A DNA stretch of 33,172 nt. Origin: Pleurocapsa sp. MO_226.B13 (GTDB lineage Bacteria > Cyanobacteriota > Cyanobacteriia > Cyanobacteriales > Xenococcaceae). The notes beneath the pieces are model-generated. The model was not told where the DNA came from, ran no database searches, and was given only the letters and a program-made list of their open reading frames with translations. Location of the stretch: contig JASJEI010000359.1 of the NCBI GenBank assembly GCA_030064795.1, positions 1 to 33,172 on the forward strand. Direction: 5' to 3'. The position numbers and the translations under genes are program-made. This document shows positions 30,830-33,172 of the stretch, piece by piece; position 1 is the first letter of the stretch, and each line of letters opens with the position of its first letter.

Positions 30830-31277
30830 AATATTTATCCAACTTGCTTAAATTTCTAGATTTAGACGCTCGAAATACCGAACTGACGTTATCTTAATGG
30901 TTTTTGTTTATACATACTATTGTAAAGCAGGCAAAAATCTAAAGCAAAATACGGTTTTCCGCATCTTATTTATTTTTGGTTATGAACGCCAGGATATTTA
31001 TGAAAACTGGGTTGTTTCCAAAATTAAACCTCAGTAACTTTGCCACTATTACTACAACAGATTGTTAAACATCTCGATCGCTACTCGATTTTAACTATGA
31101 AGATACTTGTTTCTACTACGTAAATTTACTGAGATTTTATCTTTCTCTTGCTCAATGAAATCCAAAAATAAATGTTATGTTTGGGTTCAGGCTGGTTAGT
31201 CATTAGTCATTAGTCATTAGTTGTCTTTTGCCCTAAATTTAATCCGTCAGCCATGCTTTGTAAATAAATACTCCTCC
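30830..31277. other. Gene-poor region upstream of DUF1825
   Basis: About 450 nt without a supported gene. It contains the DUF1825 promoter region and the heptamer array at 31196-31223. The sequence is AT-rich and shows no further structure I can support. Confidence 0.35.
31196..31223. repeat. Heptanucleotide tandem repeat (TTAGTCA x3.5)
   Basis: Three exact TTAGTCA units (31196-31202, 31203-31209, 31210-31216) are followed by the partial copy TTAGTTG. The unit differs by one base from the array at 15604-15624 read on the opposite strand. Confidence 0.8.
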
Positions 31278-31460
31278 TCACTGTTCGTAAACGGTAGAAT
31301 TGACTTGTTGTTTGGTAAAGGTAAATCCAGTTTTACGTAGTAGATGTTCGTATTGTTCGCAACTAAGCTTGTAGTCTCCCTGGTTAGTTATGGCACAGTT
31401 TAAGGTTTCGGTTTCTAGGGAAATAAGGGCGTTGGTGAATGCGTAATGTTGAACCCATAT
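31278..31460 (-). pseudogene. C-terminal gene fragment, family not recognised
   Basis: On the minus strand a 60-codon frame after a TAA reads WVQHYAFTNALISLETETL and later CEQYEHLLRKTGFTFTKQQ before a TGA. The composition is protein-like, but there is no start codon and no family I recognise. A second short frame (minus, 31594-31490) ends FRFYSTDLERAGL. Both lie between the heptamer array and the broken transposase, so they are probably fragments of genes disrupted in this zone. Confidence 0.3.
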
Positions 31461-31599
31461 TTAACTTACCAGTTGAAAATATATAGATTCTACAAGCCAG
31501 CCCTTTCAAGGTCAGTCGAATAAAATCTAAAAGACTTTTCATCTGAGGCTTCACTGATTGCCTCAAACAAAAAGTGATTTCGATTTGTTCTGGGATTTT

Positions 31600-32690
31600 A
31601 AAAAAAAACCTTTATTCGCGAAATAGTTTCGCGAATGGGTCCCCCTTGACTGTCTGTCTGACCCTCGCCCATCGCGGTCTCGTTGTCAGAATGCTACAAT
31701 CAACCCCCAGGAATAGCCAGGGGCAGAAAAGAGATCAGTCTTCAGGAATACCAGTGCCGGCGCTTTACCAGGCAAATCTTTAGTCGTCCTTGAAAGCGCC
31801 CAGATGCTGGCCATCGACCTATTTCCTTGTGAGGATGGTCATGCCCAAGAGCGGTCGTTATTGAGTGCAGTTCTGAAAACAGTCGCCCCAAATGATTTAT
31901 GGATAGCCGACCGCAACATGTGTGTTCTCGCTTTCTTATTGGGAATAGCTCAAAGACAGGCGGCCTTTGTCATTAGAGAACATGCTTCCCTTCCCCAACA
32001 GCCCAGGGGCGACCCTGCATCGAGTCGGCCAGAGCGAGACGGGGTCAGTTTGGGAGCAGACCATCGGACTAGAACATTCAGGTCAACAGTTACAAGTGCG
32101 TCGGGTGATGCTGCGCTTACATCAACCGACTCGTGATGGAGAGACCGAAATTGCTATCTTGACCAATCTCCCAGAAACAGTGGCTGATGGCTTCAAAATC
32201 GCCGAGCTTTACCGTAAGCGGTGGACGGTAGAAACCTTTTTTCAAGTCGTCACCACGAGCTTGAACTGTGAAATTAAGACCCTTGGTTATCCCAGAGCCG
32301 CCTTGTTCTCTTTCTCAATGGCCTTGGCCTATAATGCTCTCTCTACTTTGAGGGCGGCTTTGATACGTGTCCACGGGACTGGTAAGATTGAAGCCGGGTT
32401 ATCTAACTACTATCTGACAGAGGAAATCACCATGACAAACCCGTGGCATGATGATTGCTCCCTCCCCCTCAACACTGGTCGATTTTTCGCTCGATGAATC
32501 AGGAGCAATTCGCTAGCATTTTGCAAGAGTTAGCGAAAAAGGTCAAACTGTCAGCTTTTCTCTCTCATCCTCGAGGTCCGAAGCAGAAAAAGAAAAAGCC
32601 GACTTATGACCCTCGCCATCCCCATGTCTCCACGGCTCGGCTGCTAGCCCAGAAAAAGAAGCAGAGGGCTTCGACTGACTAATAAATACC
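31600..32690 (+). mobile_element. Fossil IS4-family insertion sequence (transposase pseudogene)
   Basis: The remains of an IS4-type DDE transposase lie in several frames. An N-terminal piece reads SFANGSPLTV (about 31625). The core resumes near 31755 (NTSAGALPGKSLVVLESAQ, MLAIDLFPCEDGHAQERSLL, LWIADRNMC). A shift near 31990 leads to GSVWEQTIGLEH, HQPTRDGETEIAILTNLP and the YREK-like ELYRKRWTVETFFQ. Further shifts near 32440-32460 lead to HWSIFRSMNQEQF and HPHVSTARLLAQ. The second Asp (IADRN) and the Glu (RWTVE) of the catalytic triad remain. The first Asp lay in a region deleted between the N-terminal piece and NTSAG, so it cannot be active. It is more GC-rich than its surroundings. Terminal repeats were not identified. 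Confidence 0.85.
31614..31636. repeat. Short perfect inverted repeat in the transposase remnant
   Basis: ATTCGCGAAA and TTTCGCGAAT are separated by only 3 nt (TAG). It lies at the left side of the IS remnant, just before the first recognisable transposase codons. Confidence 0.5.
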
Positions 32691-32777
32691 TAGGGAATCA
32701 ATTCGCAAAAGTTTTTTGCTCCCATAAAGAGGCTTCTGGGGACGGCTCTAAACAGGAAACGCCGGACACTCCTGCCC

Positions 32778-32819
32778 AAAAAAGCAAGAGTTAGCGGACA
32801 TTATACGCTAACTCTTGCT
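32778..32819 (-). terminator. Very strong intrinsic terminator facing the minus strand
   Basis: A 14-bp perfect stem (AGCAAGAGTTAGCG at 32783-32796, CGCTAACTCTTGCT at 32806-32819) has a 9-nt loop and is followed on the minus strand by a T-run (complement of 32778-32783). It lies right of the fossil transposase. No intact minus-strand gene precedes it within the window; its gene may lie beyond the right edge or have been lost. Confidence 0.75.
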
Positions 32820-32939
32820 GAAACCTTAATCTCTATCCCGCTCTTAAATGAGACTCCTCTCCAGTTAGGAGTCCTTTTAAATAATTTGAGTTAAATTATT
32901 GAGAATTAAGCTCGATTATTGAAAATCAATTTTTCAGGT

Positions 32940-33068
32940 CAGGCCACCTTGAAAGGGCTGGGGGATTACCCCAAGGCCATTGACTACCACCAGCAGTCCC
33001 TGGCTATCGTTAAGGAAATTGGCGATCGCCAGGGGCAAGCCCATTCCTTACAGGACTTGGAAGGTTAA
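32940..33068 (+). pseudogene. TPR-protein fragment
   Basis: A 42-codon frame without its own start reads LKGLGDYPKAIDYHQQSLAI and then EIGDRQGQAHSL before a TAA at 33066-33068. This is a single tetratricopeptide repeat of the kinesin-light-chain type found in large cyanobacterial TPR/CHAT proteins. It keeps GC-rich codons unlike the AT-rich flanks. It is a remnant, either of a gene broken by rearrangement or of a copied fragment. Confidence 0.7.
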
Positions 33069-33172
33069 TCATGAAAGGCTTACTGTATTTAGCTTTCAGG
33101 GGTCGCTACTTCAGTACAAAAATGGCTTCAAATGCTTGATTTTACATTATGCGATCGCTCCTTTCCTTCCAA
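33069..33172. other. Right edge
   Basis: About 100 nt with one HIP1-type octamer near the end and no gene that I can support. Confidence 0.3.

Noticed and set aside
31384..31566. A 60-codon minus-strand frame starting MRQSVKPQMK.
   Set aside because: It runs across two other protein-like fragments in different frames and has no recognisable features.
31497..32961. A 16-nt exact inverted match (ACCTTGAAAGGGCTGG) on either side of the IS remnant, considered as terminal inverted repeats.
   Set aside because: One copy lies inside the TPR coding fragment and the other in an unrelated frame, both well away from the transposase ends. A single 16-mer match is not very unlikely by chance in 33 kb.

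Overview
The window is chromosomal DNA from a cyanobacterium. It carries psbM, petE (plastocyanin), petJ (cytochrome c6), a CpeY-type bilin lyase, an LpxD acyltransferase and many small gene families found mainly in cyanobacteria and plastids (DUF3493/LPA1, DUF3110, DUF2996, DUF3531, DUF4327, DUF1825, named from family recall). The HIP1 octamer GCGATCGC recurs throughout (for example 1166-1173 and 3491-3498). The AT-rich background and dense short repeats fit a large-genome coccoid or pleurocapsalean lineage, but that placement is only inference. I see no rRNA or tRNA gene.

Layout. 1-2500: two small unknown genes, one ending inside an interspersed repeat, and a tandem universal stress protein. 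2500-5270: photosynthetic electron carriers, with petE and petJ divergent around one 15-bp palindrome, then a photorespiratory-type aminotransferase. 5300-7810: a minus-strand block with an unknown MGEAKRRK protein, murQ, DUF3110 and DUF2996. 8040-10990: an RNA-repair pair (RNA ligase, then an HD plus polynucleotide-kinase gene broken by an internal deletion), separated by an ArsR-SRPBCC cassette with an operator over its start codon. 11000-17850: a degraded gene tail, two proteins sharing an MshEN-like N-terminal double module, a METTL7-like methyltransferase, lpxD, DUF3531 and a C15-peptidase-like gene. 18000-21000: psbM, a 2Fe-2S ferredoxin with an NtcA-like promoter, a phosphopantetheinyl transferase overlapping cpeY, and glutaredoxin. 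21200-24700: a CmpR/NdhR-type LysR regulator, rbfA, a NagZ-like glycosidase and DUF4327. 24780-27750: a composite repeat, a membrane-anchored pentapeptide protein, a methyltransferase and an orphan ParA. 27750-28440: a hairpin-rich non-coding stretch ending in a strong terminator. 28440-30830: a class A penicillin-binding protein and DUF1825. 30830-33172: a decayed zone with heptamer repeats, gene fragments, a fossil IS4-family transposase and a TPR remnant.

Together the genes cover photosynthetic electron transfer and its copper switch, photopigment maturation, carbon/nitrogen regulation, peptidoglycan synthesis and recycling (PBP1A, NagZ, MurQ), envelope lipid acylation, RNA repair and several signalling-like proteins of unknown role. 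The least explained items are the MshEN-like pair, the broken kinase half of the RNA-repair pair, the structured region before the PBP gene and the shared petE/petJ palindrome.
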